Source: Hyphomicrobiales bacterium
GTDB lineage: Bacteria > Pseudomonadota > Alphaproteobacteria > Rhizobiales > Rhizobiaceae
Length of the DNA stretch: 36,157 nucleotides
Reading direction: 5' to 3'
Assembly (NCBI GenBank): GCA_024224595.1
Contig: JAAENI010000303.1
Span: 1-36,157 of the forward strand
Shown: one piece after another, positions 17,672-26,317 of the stretch
Layout: each line of letters opens with the position of its first letter
How positions within the stretch are numbered: position 1 is the first letter of the stretch
The notes under the pieces: model-generated
Seen by the model: the letters and a program-made list of their open reading frames with translations, nothing else
What the model was told of the DNA's origin: nothing
Database searches by the model: none
Made by a program: the position numbers and the translations under genes

Positions 17672-18014
17672 CGTTTGGTATTCTCCTCCCTTGTGGCCAT
17701 CTGAGATATTGTCAAAGCCAACAGTTTTCCCAGCTGTTTGACAGCGCAACATCCTACCCATGCTCAATTTTCCAGAGCCTGACACCGGTACGGATGATAT
17801 GTGACAAATTTTTGTGTTTAGCACAACAGTTTTGTCACTAACCATTTGGTATTAGACCAAAATTGCATCCGAAATTGATCCCAACGATGGTATACAATAT
17901 TGCCAGTTCATTGTGATTATTTTATTTGCCCGCAGCAGGTGTGTAGCCCAATCAAAGCTGGATTTAAACGTTTTGTAGGGTTAATAGGATAGTAATTTCC
18001 ATCAAATACGACTG
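17672..18014. promoter_or_regulatory. Upstream region of the import-and-activate operon with two inverted repeats
   Basis: This non-coding stretch lies before the acyl-CoA synthetase gene. GTGACAAA (17801-17808) and TTTGTCAC (17831-17838) are perfect inverted arms, with an inner TTGTG/CACAA pair centred at the same place. A second dyad, TTTGGT-N5-ACCAAA, covers 17845-17861. They are good candidates for operator sites of a substrate-sensing repressor. No regulator gene for this operon is in the window. No confident -35/-10 pair could be chosen. The rest of the stretch shows nothing further. Confidence 0.5.
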
Positions 18015-18278
18015 CTAGTGGATTATTCGAGACAAAAGGAACCCATAGACGGTTATCCAGGTTCATCGGGTAGGCGCGTGATGTGCAGTGGTGCTGGCAC
18101 CATAAACATCGTGCAACACCCCCGATGAGCATGGATAACCGCCCTTCGGGTCCAATATATCGGCTTTTCGCTGCGTCGTGCTTTCTTGAAGGTGGCCCGA
18201 ACCGCCTACGAAAGCACTTCTATCGAGAAACGGGTATATTGGATCTATGGGTTTCTTTTGTCTCGAACAATCCACTAG
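18015..18278. repeat. 264-bp MITE-like structured element with 34-bp terminal inverted repeats
   Basis: The ends, 18015-18048 and 18245-18278, are inverted repeats matching at 32 of 34 positions, starting and ending with CTAG (CTAGTGGATT...AATCCACTAG). Similarity stops exactly at both ends. Inside are two further hairpins. The first pairs 18050-18070 with 18121-18141 at 19 of 21 positions. The second is built from TCCAATATA/TATATTGGA and GTGCTTTC/GAAAGCAC. The whole can fold into a three-way cruciform. It has no transposase. The palindromic CTAG could be a 4-bp target duplication of an IS5-like (YTAR) insertion, which is inference. Short open frames inside (17917-18132, 18063-18311) simply read through the repeats. 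Confidence 0.75.
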
Positions 18279-18285
18279 AGATTGC

Positions 18286-18795
18286 ATGGCCGATATCAGA
18301 CAACCTAACACAGCACTGCACGAGAGACTGCGTAGCGCATTTGGCAGTTATGTAACCGGGGTTACTGTAGTCACTGCCCGCACTGACAGTGGTGAGCCTG
18401 TCGGATTTACCGCGAACTCATTTACGTCTGTTTCACTTGATCCGGCATTGCTGTTGGTCTGTGTGGGGAAAAATCTTTCAAGTTATCAGGTGTTTTCTAC
18501 GACTGGTAGTTTTGCTGTGAATATTCTTGGCAGTGATCAAAAATTACTGGCCAATCGATTTGCCAGATTTAAGGGAAATCGTTTTGAGGATGTGGAATGG
18601 CAGTATAGTGAATTGCATTGCCCCCTGCTTGCTGGCAGCTGTGCCTGGTTTGATTGCCGTGTATTTAAACGTGTGGATGCTGGTGATCATGATGTTTTGA
18701 TCGGGCAAATTCACAATTTTTCCGATCATGGCGAAAATGGTCTAGGATATTTTCGCCATGAGTTTTTTTCAACAGACCGTCGGATTCTTACCTGA
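18286..18795 (+). CDS. Flavin reductase-like (DIM6/NTAB, HpaC-type) protein
   Basis: The protein has 169 residues from the ATG at 18286. The track start (18247) lies inside the right arm of the inverted repeat and is rejected. FGSYVTGVTVVTARTDSGEPVGFTANSFTSVSLDPALLLVCV is the conserved N-terminal half of short-chain flavin reductases, with the TANSF flavin-contact motif. SFAVNILG follows, and GYFRHEFF closes the fold. These proteins reduce FMN or FAD with NAD(P)H and pass it to a partner monooxygenase. No oxygenase partner is present here. The MITE-like element ends only 7 bases before the start codon, so its promoter and ribosome-binding region must come from the element or be weak. Confidence 0.88.
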   Translation: MADIRQPNTALHERLRSAFGSYVTGVTVVTARTDSGEPVGFTANSFTSVSLDPALLLVCVGKNLSSYQVFSTTGSFAVNILGSDQKLLANRFARFKGNRFEDVEWQYSELHCPLLAGSCAWFDCRVFKRVDAGDHDVLIGQIHNFSDHGENGLGYFRHEFFSTDRRILT

Positions 18796-18804
18796 CAATG
18801 ACTG

Positions 18805-20253
18805 TCACAATCTAATGGCTACATTTTTTGTCTGAATATAATTAGACAAGGCTTCGCGACCCTTTTCGCGTCCATATCCGGACTTTCCATAGCCACCAAA
18901 AGGCGTTTCAACGCCGCCTGCGAACCATTCATTGACAAATATCTGACCCGCGCGGAGTTTTCGCGCTGTATTCATTGCACGGTCAAGATCGCGGGTAAAA
19001 ATGCCGCCGACCAGACCATATTGAGTGCCGTTAGCAATCTCAATTGCCTGGTTTTCACTTTGATATTTCATAATTGAAATGACCGGACCAAATACTTCTG
19101 TCTGACCCAACTCACCAGCCGGATCGACTTTGTCAATGATGGTCGGTTGCAAGAAGCTACCGTGATGATTTAGCCGATGTCCTCCGGTCACGATACGCGC
19201 ACCATCATGACCGGCACGCTGACAAAATGCCTCAGCTTTATCACGCTGATTTTTGTTGATCATGGCACCCATATTTAACCCGGGTTGGGTTCTTTCTATC
19301 CCGGGACCAACTGAAATTGATTGAGCCAGTTCAACTGCGCGTTCGACTACCTCATCGTGAATATCTTCATGAACTATAGCGCGTGACATTGCCGAACAGA
19401 CTTGGCCGGAATTTGTAAATATGCCGGCGCGAAGTGATTTGATGAAGTTGTCCAAATCAGCATCAGAACTGACAATTGCCGCGGATTTTCCACCCAGTTC
19501 AAGTACGCAGGGCACTATGTTTTGTGCAGCTGATGCAGCAATTCTAATGCCAGTTGCAAGTGAGCCGGTAAATACCATTTGATTGACATCGCCATGTTCA
19601 CTCAAAGCCGCACCAGCTTCATCGCCTAATCCGCATATTAAATTCAGGGCACCCTTTGGTAATCCAACAGCTTCTGCTGCGCGGGCCAGATATTGACTGC
19701 TCAAAGGTGCCAGTTCCGGCGATTTTACGACACAGGCATTTGCGGTAGCTATCCCTGCGGCAATTGAACGGGCACTAATTTCCAACGGGAAATTCCAGGG
19801 TATTATTTGAGCCGAAACCCCATACGGCTCGTAAATAGTAAAATCAAGATAGTTTTGACCAAGCGGAATTGATTTCCCTTCGAGGGTTTCCACCTGATTT
19901 CCGTAATATTCATAATAGCGAGCGCAATTTGTCGCCTCGTTTTTTGCTTCCCAGAGTTGCTTGCCTTGTTCGAGGCAGAGAATATTCGCGATTTCTTCAA
20001 CATGATCGAGTAACCATTCACCCATTTGCCTGATCAGTCGGCCTCTTTCGACAGGGCGCATAGCGCTCAGGGCACCCGATTCATGACAGGCTTTTGCGGC
20101 AGACACCGCTCTGGCAGTATCTTGCCTGTTGGCCAATGCCTGCCAGGCCAAATGTCCACCGGTTGCAGGATTTTCTATCGACAGACGCTCTGAACCACCA
20201 TCGGCCCATTGGTTGTCAATATAGTTTTTCCAGTACTCGGCAATATTCGACAT
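18805..20253 (-). CDS. NAD(P)-dependent aldehyde dehydrogenase
   Basis: The protein has 482 residues, the standard length. PWNFPLEISARSIA holds the oxyanion asparagine (N154), FTGSLATG is the cofactor loop, and LELGGKSA holds the general-base glutamate E252. NSGQVCSAMSR holds the nucleophile C286, and PFGGYGKSGYGREKG is the C-terminal motif. All catalytic residues are present. Sequence style is close to betaine-aldehyde and other broad aldehyde dehydrogenases, so the substrate is undefined. It converges on the flavin reductase gene with a 9-base gap and stands alone as a transcription unit. Confidence 0.93.
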   Translation of the reverse strand: MSNIAEYWKNYIDNQWADGGSERLSIENPATGGHLAWQALANRQDTARAVSAAKACHESGALSAMRPVERGRLIRQMGEWLLDHVEEIANILCLEQGKQLWEAKNEATNCARYYEYYGNQVETLEGKSIPLGQNYLDFTIYEPYGVSAQIIPWNFPLEISARSIAAGIATANACVVKSPELAPLSSQYLARAAEAVGLPKGALNLICGLGDEAGAALSEHGDVNQMVFTGSLATGIRIAASAAQNIVPCVLELGGKSAAIVSSDADLDNFIKSLRAGIFTNSGQVCSAMSRAIVHEDIHDEVVERAVELAQSISVGPGIERTQPGLNMGAMINKNQRDKAEAFCQRAGHDGARIVTGGHRLNHHGSFLQPTIIDKVDPAGELGQTEVFGPVISIMKYQSENQAIEIANGTQYGLVGGIFTRDLDRAMNTARKLRAGQIFVNEWFAGGVETPFGGYGKSGYGREKGREALSNYIQTKNVAIRL

Positions 20254-20445
20254 TGGGGCTGTTCCTATTTTGTTTTACATTAATACATTGCTAAATATCG
20301 TATTGTTACTGGTAATAGCCCGTTTTGTGTAATTCAACACTTGGGCAATCCAATATATTGCCCATATTCAATACAGGAAACGAACGACAAGTCCTGACAA
20401 AAAAATATAATCAGAACCAATTTAACCAGAACAGATATGTAAACG

Positions 20446-21049
20446 TGCACTGGCCGAATAGTGTACACAACAGGGGAACAAATTTCGGCACAAATATCAG
20501 AAAGTCAGCTTCGAAGTTACGATGTGTTTCGTCGAGCAAGTGAAAATGCAATTTTGGCAGTGTGTGATTGTGTTGTGGTAAAATTCTCAACACAAATTTT
20601 TGGAGACTCAATTTCATGTGAGCCGAATACAACAAAGGCATTGATTGAATTGCTAGTCGAAAAAAACCGGCGCTGACAAAAAGAATTCATGAATTTGGTA
20701 CAATGGCGGTTCGCTTCAAGGTCCAAAACGAGTTACCGAGGCTGGCGGAAGCGGTAAGCGACGATGATGCTGAAAGTGTCAGTTTCGACATTCCCACTCA
20801 TTCTGAAATGGCAAGCCGTGTGTGTACCTACCGCGCGGCGGTTACCAAGGAATTGAATTATCTGGCATCGTTTGGATTGTTTAAGAGTCTGTTCAAGAAT
20901 ACCAACGTTCCGGCGAGTTGCTGGTCATACGGACTGGTAGATTGCTGGATAATGCCTTCATCGCAAACCCGGAAATTGACACACAGGTGCAGGTGTTACA
21001 CCCTAAACTTGCTAAATCGATTATTCTCTTTGGAAAACATTTATCTTGA
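20446..21049 (+). pseudogene. Frameshifted and truncated Crp/Fnr-family regulator
   Basis: Three frames carry consecutive pieces of one regulator. The first piece (about 20446-20667) reads GRIVYTTGEQIS, then jumps to AVCDCVVV...ALIELLVEKN, with much of the cyclic-nucleotide-binding barrel missing. Adding one C near 20667 turns EKNRR-stop into EKNPALTKRIHEF, which continues to FDIPTHSEMASRVCTYRAAVTKELNYLASFGL, a standard Crp winged helix. A second single-base shift near 20881-20893 joins this to QEYQRSGELLVIRTGRLLDNAF. There is also a stop just upstream of the first piece. It is clearly non-functional. The tail overlaps the region before cysK, so it may once have been a separate gene there. 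Confidence 0.82.
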
Positions 21050-21130
21050 TCGGGGTAGACATTGTCTTCAACCTGAATTTGAATGGGTTGCAGTACCGGA
21101 GCGTATCGCATTCAACGGGGGAACAGTACT

Positions 21131-22222
21131 ATGACATCAGACAATTCACGCAAAACAAATGGGCGCGGCCGCCTGTTTGACAGTGTCCTGGAAACGATCG
21201 GTGACACACCTTGTATACGCATCAATAATCTTGGTCCGGATCATGTGAAAATCTATGTCAAAGCAGAGTTATTCAATCCTGCCGGTTCGGTAAAAGACCG
21301 TCTGGCGATCAGTATCATTGAAGAGGCAGAAAAAAACGGTGAACTCAAATCCGGGCAAACCGTAATTGAGGCAACCAGTGGCAACACCGGCATTGGCCTG
21401 GCCATGGTTTGCGCTGCAAAGGGCTATCCACTTGTTGTCACAATGGCCGATAGTTTTTCAATAGAACGACGCAAATTAATGCGGTTTCTGGGCGCGAAAG
21501 TAGTTCTGACACCTCGCACAGATAAAGGCTTTGGCATGGTTCAAAAAGCCAAAGAACTGGCTGAAACCAACGGCTGGTTTTTAGCCCAACAGTTTGAAAC
21601 ACAAGCCAATGCCAAAATCCATATGAATACGACAGCGCAGGAAATATTATCAGACTTTGAAGGCGAAAATCTCGACTACTGGGTAAGTGGCTACGGAACC
21701 GGTGGTACAGTGAGCGGTGTTGCCCGTGTATTGAGAGAAAAGCGGCCAAATACCAAAATAATTCTAAGTGAACCTGCCAATGCGCAGTTGATTGGAAGTG
21801 GCGAAGTTCAGCAACGCAATGAAGATGGATCTCCCAGCGTGGGCCATTCCGCTTTTGAACCGCACCCGATTCAGGGATGGACCCCTGATTTTATTCCACT
21901 TGTCCTGCAAGAGGCAATTGACAATGAGTATTTTGACGATCTGATTGCGATTCCTGGACCTGTAGGAATCGAATACTCACAAAAGCTGGCGAAGCAGGAG
22001 GGTATCTTCACCGGCATTTCCGGCGGTTCTACATTTGCGGCAGCACTACAAGTAGCTGAAACGGCGGAGCCGGGTTCAGTAATTTTGTGTATGTTACCCG
22101 ATACCGGGGAACGCTATCTTTCGTCACCTTTGTTTGATAGCGTACCGGAATATATGAGTGATGAGGAAGAAGCGCTTTCGGTTTCCACACCAGGTTATCA
22201 TATGCCACCACAGGATTCCTGA
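21131..22222 (+). CDS. cysK: Cysteine synthase (O-acetylserine sulfhydrylase) family PLP enzyme
   Basis: The protein has 363 residues from the ATG at 21131, preceded by GGGGGA; the track start at 21083 is in pseudogene-derived DNA. NPAGSVKDRLA holds the PLP lysine K55, and ATSGNTGIGLAM (81-92) binds the substrate carboxylate. GTGGTVSGVARVL binds the PLP phosphate. ISGGSTFAA and LPDTGERYLSSPLF are typical. The loop usually KIQGIGAGFIP reads PIQGWTPDFIP, and the C-terminus is about 40 residues longer than in E. coli CysK. It makes cysteine from O-acetylserine and sulfide, or a related beta-replacement product. It stands alone. Confidence 0.9.
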   Translation: MTSDNSRKTNGRGRLFDSVLETIGDTPCIRINNLGPDHVKIYVKAELFNPAGSVKDRLAISIIEEAEKNGELKSGQTVIEATSGNTGIGLAMVCAAKGYPLVVTMADSFSIERRKLMRFLGAKVVLTPRTDKGFGMVQKAKELAETNGWFLAQQFETQANAKIHMNTTAQEILSDFEGENLDYWVSGYGTGGTVSGVARVLREKRPNTKIILSEPANAQLIGSGEVQQRNEDGSPSVGHSAFEPHPIQGWTPDFIPLVLQEAIDNEYFDDLIAIPGPVGIEYSQKLAKQEGIFTGISGGSTFAAALQVAETAEPGSVILCMLPDTGERYLSSPLFDSVPEYMSDEEEALSVSTPGYHMPPQDS

Positions 22223-22324
22223 TCAATTTTATTTGGAAAATGAGCGCCTGCTATACACAGCACTTCACGTGAACCATACAATTTGCAAAAAGGCCGATGT
22301 TATGGGCGATGCCAGTCAATGCCC

Positions 22325-23485
22325 TTAATCCATATGGTGGGGTACGCCCTTCCACCAGGTTTGTTCAACGTGATTTTCATCACTCAAATGTACTATATTT
22401 GCAAATGCTCCAGATCGCAGATTTCCAAATTCATTTGAAGCCTGAATACAATTTGCCGGATAAGAACTAGCCATCCTGATGGCTTCAAAGCGGCTGACAC
22501 CTATTATATCCTGCATGTAGCGCACTGCGGTAATCATATCCAGGTCTGCACCCGCCAATGTACCGTCTGCCAACTTGAGGCAGCCATTTTGTCTGTATAT
22601 CGTTCTATCATTCAGTTTGAATGATTTGATTTTTGTACCAATGGTAGACATGGCATCTGTCACCAGAAAAATCTGACCAGGGCCTTTTTTGGCGGCAAGT
22701 GCCACTGATATCGCTACCGGGTCAACATGAATCCCATCAGCAATAAGCCCGGTATAAACAGAGCCTATATTGAGCGCAGCACCGACTATTCCAGGTTCAC
22801 GATGGTTGAGTGGGCTCATTGCATTAAAAAGATGAGTTACACACCGTGCACCGGCATCAATCGCTGTTTCAGCCTCCAGATATGATGCATTTGAGTGACC
22901 AAGGCTAACAATTACTCCCGCGTTAGATAACTCTTTTATTTGCTCATTCGTTACGGATTCCGGAGCAAGAGTAACCAATAGATAAGGTAATTTGCCTGCT
23001 GCCATCATTAATAATTGCACATCAGCTGCCTCCATTTCGCGAATAAATGAGGGCTTATGAGCTCCATGTTTTGGTTTCGATAAATGCGGCCCCTCGAGAT
23101 GCAGCCCAATAAATCCCGGCACAGATTGTTGATAAGCCTCAATGCCTGCTTCAATGGCTCTGCGAGTAATTTGTGGACTGTCAGAAATCAGCGTTGGTAA
23201 CATCGCAGTTGTGCCAAATTCAGCATGGGAGGCGCACATTAATTTAATCGCATCGACATCTGGTCGCTCATTAAGCAGAACACCGCCGCCACCGTTAACT
23301 TGCAAATCGATAAATCCGGGCGCAATCAGCCCACCGTCTAATTCGGTTACCTGACAATCAGTGGGTAAATTTGAATGTTCAACAATTCCAACAATTCTGG
23401 GCCCGGAAATTATTAGCGCAGAATTTTCATAGGCTAATTTGCCATCAAAAATCTCACAGCCGATAATCGCTCTGAAAACGCTCAT
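22325..23485 (-). CDS. nagA: N-acetylglucosamine-6-phosphate deacetylase
   Basis: The protein has 386 residues. HLEGPHLS holds the metal ligand E131. SLGHSNA holds H197, and THLFNAMSPLNHREPG holds H218. ADGIHVDP holds H253, and LVTDAMSTIG holds the catalytic D277. This matches NagA point for point, including LQVNGGGG in place of the HxH of other amidohydrolases. It removes acetate from GlcNAc-6-phosphate. It overlaps the deaminase gene by 4 bases and is the last gene of the nagK-nagR-nagB-nagA operon. Confidence 0.95.
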   Translation of the reverse strand: MSVFRAIIGCEIFDGKLAYENSALIISGPRIVGIVEHSNLPTDCQVTELDGGLIAPGFIDLQVNGGGGVLLNERPDVDAIKLMCASHAEFGTTAMLPTLISDSPQITRRAIEAGIEAYQQSVPGFIGLHLEGPHLSKPKHGAHKPSFIREMEAADVQLLMMAAGKLPYLLVTLAPESVTNEQIKELSNAGVIVSLGHSNASYLEAETAIDAGARCVTHLFNAMSPLNHREPGIVGAALNIGSVYTGLIADGIHVDPVAISVALAAKKGPGQIFLVTDAMSTIGTKIKSFKLNDRTIYRQNGCLKLADGTLAGADLDMITAVRYMQDIIGVSRFEAIRMASSYPANCIQASNEFGNLRSGAFANIVHLSDENHVEQTWWKGVPHHMD

Positions 23486-24525
23486 ATTGTCTCAGTCACT
23501 TTTTTTAGATTGGGAGGCGTATCGGGATCACGTCCACGTCTGATTGCCAGATTTTCAATAAATGAATAGAACGAAATTACCAGCAGTAATGGATCGGTTA
23601 AGGGGTGAGATGTTGCGATAAATGGAAGCTGTTGGGCATCACTGACTTTGTTGGAGGTGGCAAAAACATCTGCTCCCCTTTGGGCCAACTGATCAGCTGT
23701 AGAAATTATTGAGGGTTGTGATGCGTCGCGTGCAGCCAGGGCCAATACCGGAAAGTTTTCTCCTACAATTGAAACTGGTCCATGGAGGACTTCCGCTGAT
23801 GAATAGGATTCAGCGTGGATTTGGCAGGTTTCCTTGAATTTTAGTGCTACTTCATTGGCGATTGCAACTGATGGCCCGCGACCCAGGATCAGCAACGAAC
23901 TCTCATCAACCAAGCGCTCTGACAATTTATCCCAATTACAGTTTATCCCGCTGGCAGCCTGCTGTGGAAGATTGTGCAGCGCGGTCAACAACTGCGAGTC
24001 ATTCATCCAATATGCCAGCAACAATAAGCCGCTGGTTATGCAATTCACAAAAGTTTTTGTTGCCGCCACACTTTTTTCAGGACCCGCGCAAATATCGATT
24101 GTATGAGAACAAACTAAAGCCAGTGGCGACATCGGATCATTGGTGATGGCAATTGGCACCGCTCCACCAATTTTTGTACTGTTCGCCATAGCGACAATAT
24201 CCGGGCTCTTACCTGATTGGGAGATTGAAATACTGGCGGAATTATCGAGCTTTAGTGTCGCATCATAAATGGAGGCAATGGACGGGCCAATAGATGCAAC
24301 GGGAATTCCCGCATTCAATTCAATGGCATATTTCAAATACGAACAGGCATGATCAGAAGACCCTCTGGCAATTGTTGATATAAACCGGGGATCTATATTT
24401 GACAGTTCTTCTGCTGCATTTTTGATTGCAACTCCGGATTGATCTAACAACCTTTGAAGTGCATCTGGTATGTCATTGATTTCTGAACGCATTCTGGACT
24501 GCGTATGGTTGGGTTGGATATTCAT
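23482..24525 (-). CDS. nagB-II: SIS-domain glucosamine-6-phosphate deaminase (NagB-II/AgaS type)
   Basis: The protein has 347 residues with two SIS (sugar isomerase) domains. STIARGSSDHACSYLKY and SISQSGKSPDIVAM lie in the first; LILGRGPSVAIANEVALKFKETCQIHAESYSSAEVLHGP lies in the second. The tail RGRDPDTPPNLKKVTETI is the usual C-terminus of this family. There is no glutaminase domain as in GlmS. It most likely converts GlcN-6-phosphate to fructose-6-phosphate and ammonia, replacing classical NagB, which is absent from the window. It overlaps both neighbours by 4 bases. Confidence 0.9.
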   Translation of the reverse strand: MNIQPNHTQSRMRSEINDIPDALQRLLDQSGVAIKNAAEELSNIDPRFISTIARGSSDHACSYLKYAIELNAGIPVASIGPSIASIYDATLKLDNSASISISQSGKSPDIVAMANSTKIGGAVPIAITNDPMSPLALVCSHTIDICAGPEKSVAATKTFVNCITSGLLLLAYWMNDSQLLTALHNLPQQAASGINCNWDKLSERLVDESSLLILGRGPSVAIANEVALKFKETCQIHAESYSSAEVLHGPVSIVGENFPVLALAARDASQPSIISTADQLAQRGADVFATSNKVSDAQQLPFIATSHPLTDPLLLVISFYSFIENLAIRRGRDPDTPPNLKKVTETI

Positions 24526-25298
24526 GTTTCACCTGTGGCAATCTGCAATTCGGCAACAAAATCATAGGTGTCGCCGCGATAGATGGATTGGGTAAATTCA
24601 ACAATTTGACCCGTGGAAAGATAAGACAGACGTTCAATATTTAGACTGGCGGCACCTTCTGAGGTCTGCAGGAGTTCCGCATCAGATTTCCCCAGATTGT
24701 TTGCAGAAATCCGTTGAATTGCCCGACTTGGCTTAAAACCACACCTGTCTAAATGGTCATAAAGTGATTTGCCGACATTTTCAGGATCAGGAAGATATTG
24801 TGGTGACAATGCCGCCCTTTCAATTGCCAGTGGAATATCATCGGCAATTCTAAGACGAGAAATTCGTGATACCTGTGAATCTGCCATGAGACCAAGCGCC
24901 ATGGTCTCTCTTGGAGAGGGTGAAAACAGCCCTTTTTCCAACCAGATCGAACGCACTTCCTTGCCGCGTCTTGCCATATCTTCTGAAAAGGAAGTCAGAA
25001 TGGAAAGGGACTGCTGTACCTTACCCAGTTCTGGGGCAACCGAAGTACCTGATCCTTGTTTTTGGACAACCAGTCCATCGCGAACGAGCTCCTGGACTGC
25101 TTTGCGAACTGTTATGCGCGATACATTTCCAATCTCCGCAATTTTTCGTTCAGATGGCAGCGGTTCACCCGGTTTTATCCCTCCATTTTTTATGGTAGCG
25201 ACAAGATGATCCCGCAACTGGGCATAAAGCGGGCCGCTACGTTTTTTCGCCCACTTTTGCTGCTCAAAAATATTATCTGCTGGTTCAAACAACGTCAT
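24522..25298 (-). CDS. GntR/HutC-family transcriptional regulator of amino-sugar genes (NagQ/NagR-like)
   Basis: The product has 258 residues from the ATG at 25298, which has GGGA just upstream; the track start at 25358 reads deep into nagK. PLYAQLRDHLVATIKNG to RITVRKAVQELVRDGLVVQKQGSGTSV is the GntR winged helix (about 20-85). The rest is a UTRA effector domain with ISRLRIADDIPLAIERAAL and the final TYDFVAELQI. It probably binds GlcN-6-P, GlcNAc-6-P or a related sugar phosphate and releases the repeated TGGTATT operators between the two arms. It overlaps nagK by 14 bases and nagB by 4. Confidence 0.92.
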   Translation of the reverse strand: MTLFEPADNIFEQQKWAKKRSGPLYAQLRDHLVATIKNGGIKPGEPLPSERKIAEIGNVSRITVRKAVQELVRDGLVVQKQGSGTSVAPELGKVQQSLSILTSFSEDMARRGKEVRSIWLEKGLFSPSPRETMALGLMADSQVSRISRLRIADDIPLAIERAALSPQYLPDPENVGKSLYDHLDRCGFKPSRAIQRISANNLGKSDAELLQTSEGAASLNIERLSYLSTGQIVEFTQSIYRGDTYDFVAELQIATGET

Positions 25299-26169
25299 AT
25301 TCCCGGTGTTGTGAAAAATTCCTGACGGCCAGAGAAAGGGCACCGCTTGCGCTATCACCGATTGGATCGCAGATTATGGAAGTAAAACGCTCACCGATGA
25401 GTTTGGAATACTTTTCTCCAAGGCCACCGAGCATGCACAGTTGCTGGTTGCAGTTCGCCAAAATCGCGTCAAGTGTCGCCTCAACATCACTTACCGCGTC
25501 TTGAAGAATTGTCATTGCGATCGGATCATCTATTTTGGCATGTTCAAATATCAGTGGTGCAAATTTGCCAAATTCACCTGGTTTTGCGGTGTGGGCGTAT
25601 TCAACAATGGTTTGCGGGTCATTTTCAAATTCCGAAAGAACATAACGGGTCAATCCGGAACCTTCGATAATACCATCAAAACTTAAAAGTGTTTCCTGGA
25701 GAAGCGATCTTCCAAGTCTCGATCCGCTGCCCAGGTCACCGACAGTGAAACCCCAACCGCCAGCCGTGCGAGTGATACCTTTTTTGCGATAGACAAATAC
25801 AGACCCCGTTCCAATGACTGCCACGACACCATCTGCATCGCCTATTGCTCCTTGAAGAGCCATCATAGCGTCGGTTTCGATTCGACATCGCCTAAAAGGC
25901 AGGGCCTCCTTCATATCCCTGGCATAATCTCCGATATTTGCTCCAGCCAGTCCAAGATAGACACTGGCGGTGGAAAGTTCGTCAACAGACAGGCCCGCGT
26001 CTGCAACCGCTTTCCTACAGGCTTCAACAATATTTGATACGGCAGAAGAATATCCAGTCATGATATTGGCTGGACCGGATTTTCCGTATCCCAGGTGATT
26101 GCCCTCAAGATCACCGACAATTGCACGACAACCGGTTCCTCCTCCATCAACACCTAAGAATACGGACAT
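25285..26169 (-). CDS. nagK: BadF/BcrA-type N-acetylhexosamine kinase (GlcNAc and/or MurNAc kinase)
   Basis: The protein has 294 residues from the second of two adjacent ATGs, which lies 6 bases from the GGAG site. The first ATG (26172) would be too close. GVDGGGTGCRAIVGD is the phosphate-1 motif of the ASKHA kinase fold, and VVAVIGTGSVFVYRKKG is the phosphate-2/adenosine-side motif. GDLGSGSRLGR follows. BadF-type sugar kinases include GlcNAc kinases and the clostridial MurNAc/GlcNAc kinase MurK, so either sugar is possible. It is the first gene of the minus arm and supplies the 6-phosphates for nagA and the MurQ-like enzyme. Confidence 0.9.
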   Translation of the reverse strand: MSVFLGVDGGGTGCRAIVGDLEGNHLGYGKSGPANIMTGYSSAVSNIVEACRKAVADAGLSVDELSTASVYLGLAGANIGDYARDMKEALPFRRCRIETDAMMALQGAIGDADGVVAVIGTGSVFVYRKKGITRTAGGWGFTVGDLGSGSRLGRSLLQETLLSFDGIIEGSGLTRYVLSEFENDPQTIVEYAHTAKPGEFGKFAPLIFEHAKIDDPIAMTILQDAVSDVEATLDAILANCNQQLCMLGGLGEKYSKLIGERFTSIICDPIGDSASGALSLAVRNFSQHREYDVV

Positions 26170-26182
26170 CATTTACTCCTTT

Positions 26183-26209
26183 CATATATAATACCAATAT
26201 AATACCATT
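26183..26209 (-). promoter_or_regulatory. NagQ-like operator in front of nagK
   Basis: On the minus strand this reads TGGTATT-ATAT-TGGTATT followed by ATATATG. The two perfect half-sites start 11 bp apart, one helical turn. It ends about 14 bases before the nagK start and covers the likely -10 region (TATTAT). The layout matches the NagQ box I remember from Xanthomonas (two TGGTATT separated by 4 bp). Confidence 0.78.
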
Positions 26210-26317
26210 AACCAAGTAATTTTTTAGTAATTTTCAATCCACAAGGTAAATTATTGAAAAATATCAATTAAATTATTCACAATCTGTAAAAAAATTATTT
26301 GCGAGTCCATATAGACA
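26210..26317. promoter_or_regulatory. AT-rich divergent promoter region
   Basis: This very AT-rich stretch separates the two mirror operators. On the plus strand TAGACA (26312-26317) lies 16 bases before TACTAT (26334-26339), a plausible -35/-10 pair that would place the operator within the core promoter. On the minus strand TTGGTT has the same spacing to TATTAT. These promoters are read by eye; alternative -10 choices exist. Confidence 0.5.

Noticed and set aside
17672-17845. 58-residue N-terminal extension of the acyl-CoA synthetase
   Set aside because: The extension covers palindromic DNA, lacks family similarity, and a strong GGGAGGAG site precedes the inner ATG.
18063-18311. Small ORFs in both directions inside the inverted-repeat element
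   Set aside because: They read through the hairpin arms and would exist by symmetry; no ribosome-binding site or conserved domain was seen.
20411-20641. Minus-strand ORFs at 20411-20641 and 20517-20726
   Set aside because: They are antisense to the Crp/Fnr remnant and have no recognisable features.
24769-25209. 146-codon plus-strand ORF
   Set aside because: It lies antisense to the GntR regulator and has shadow-like composition.
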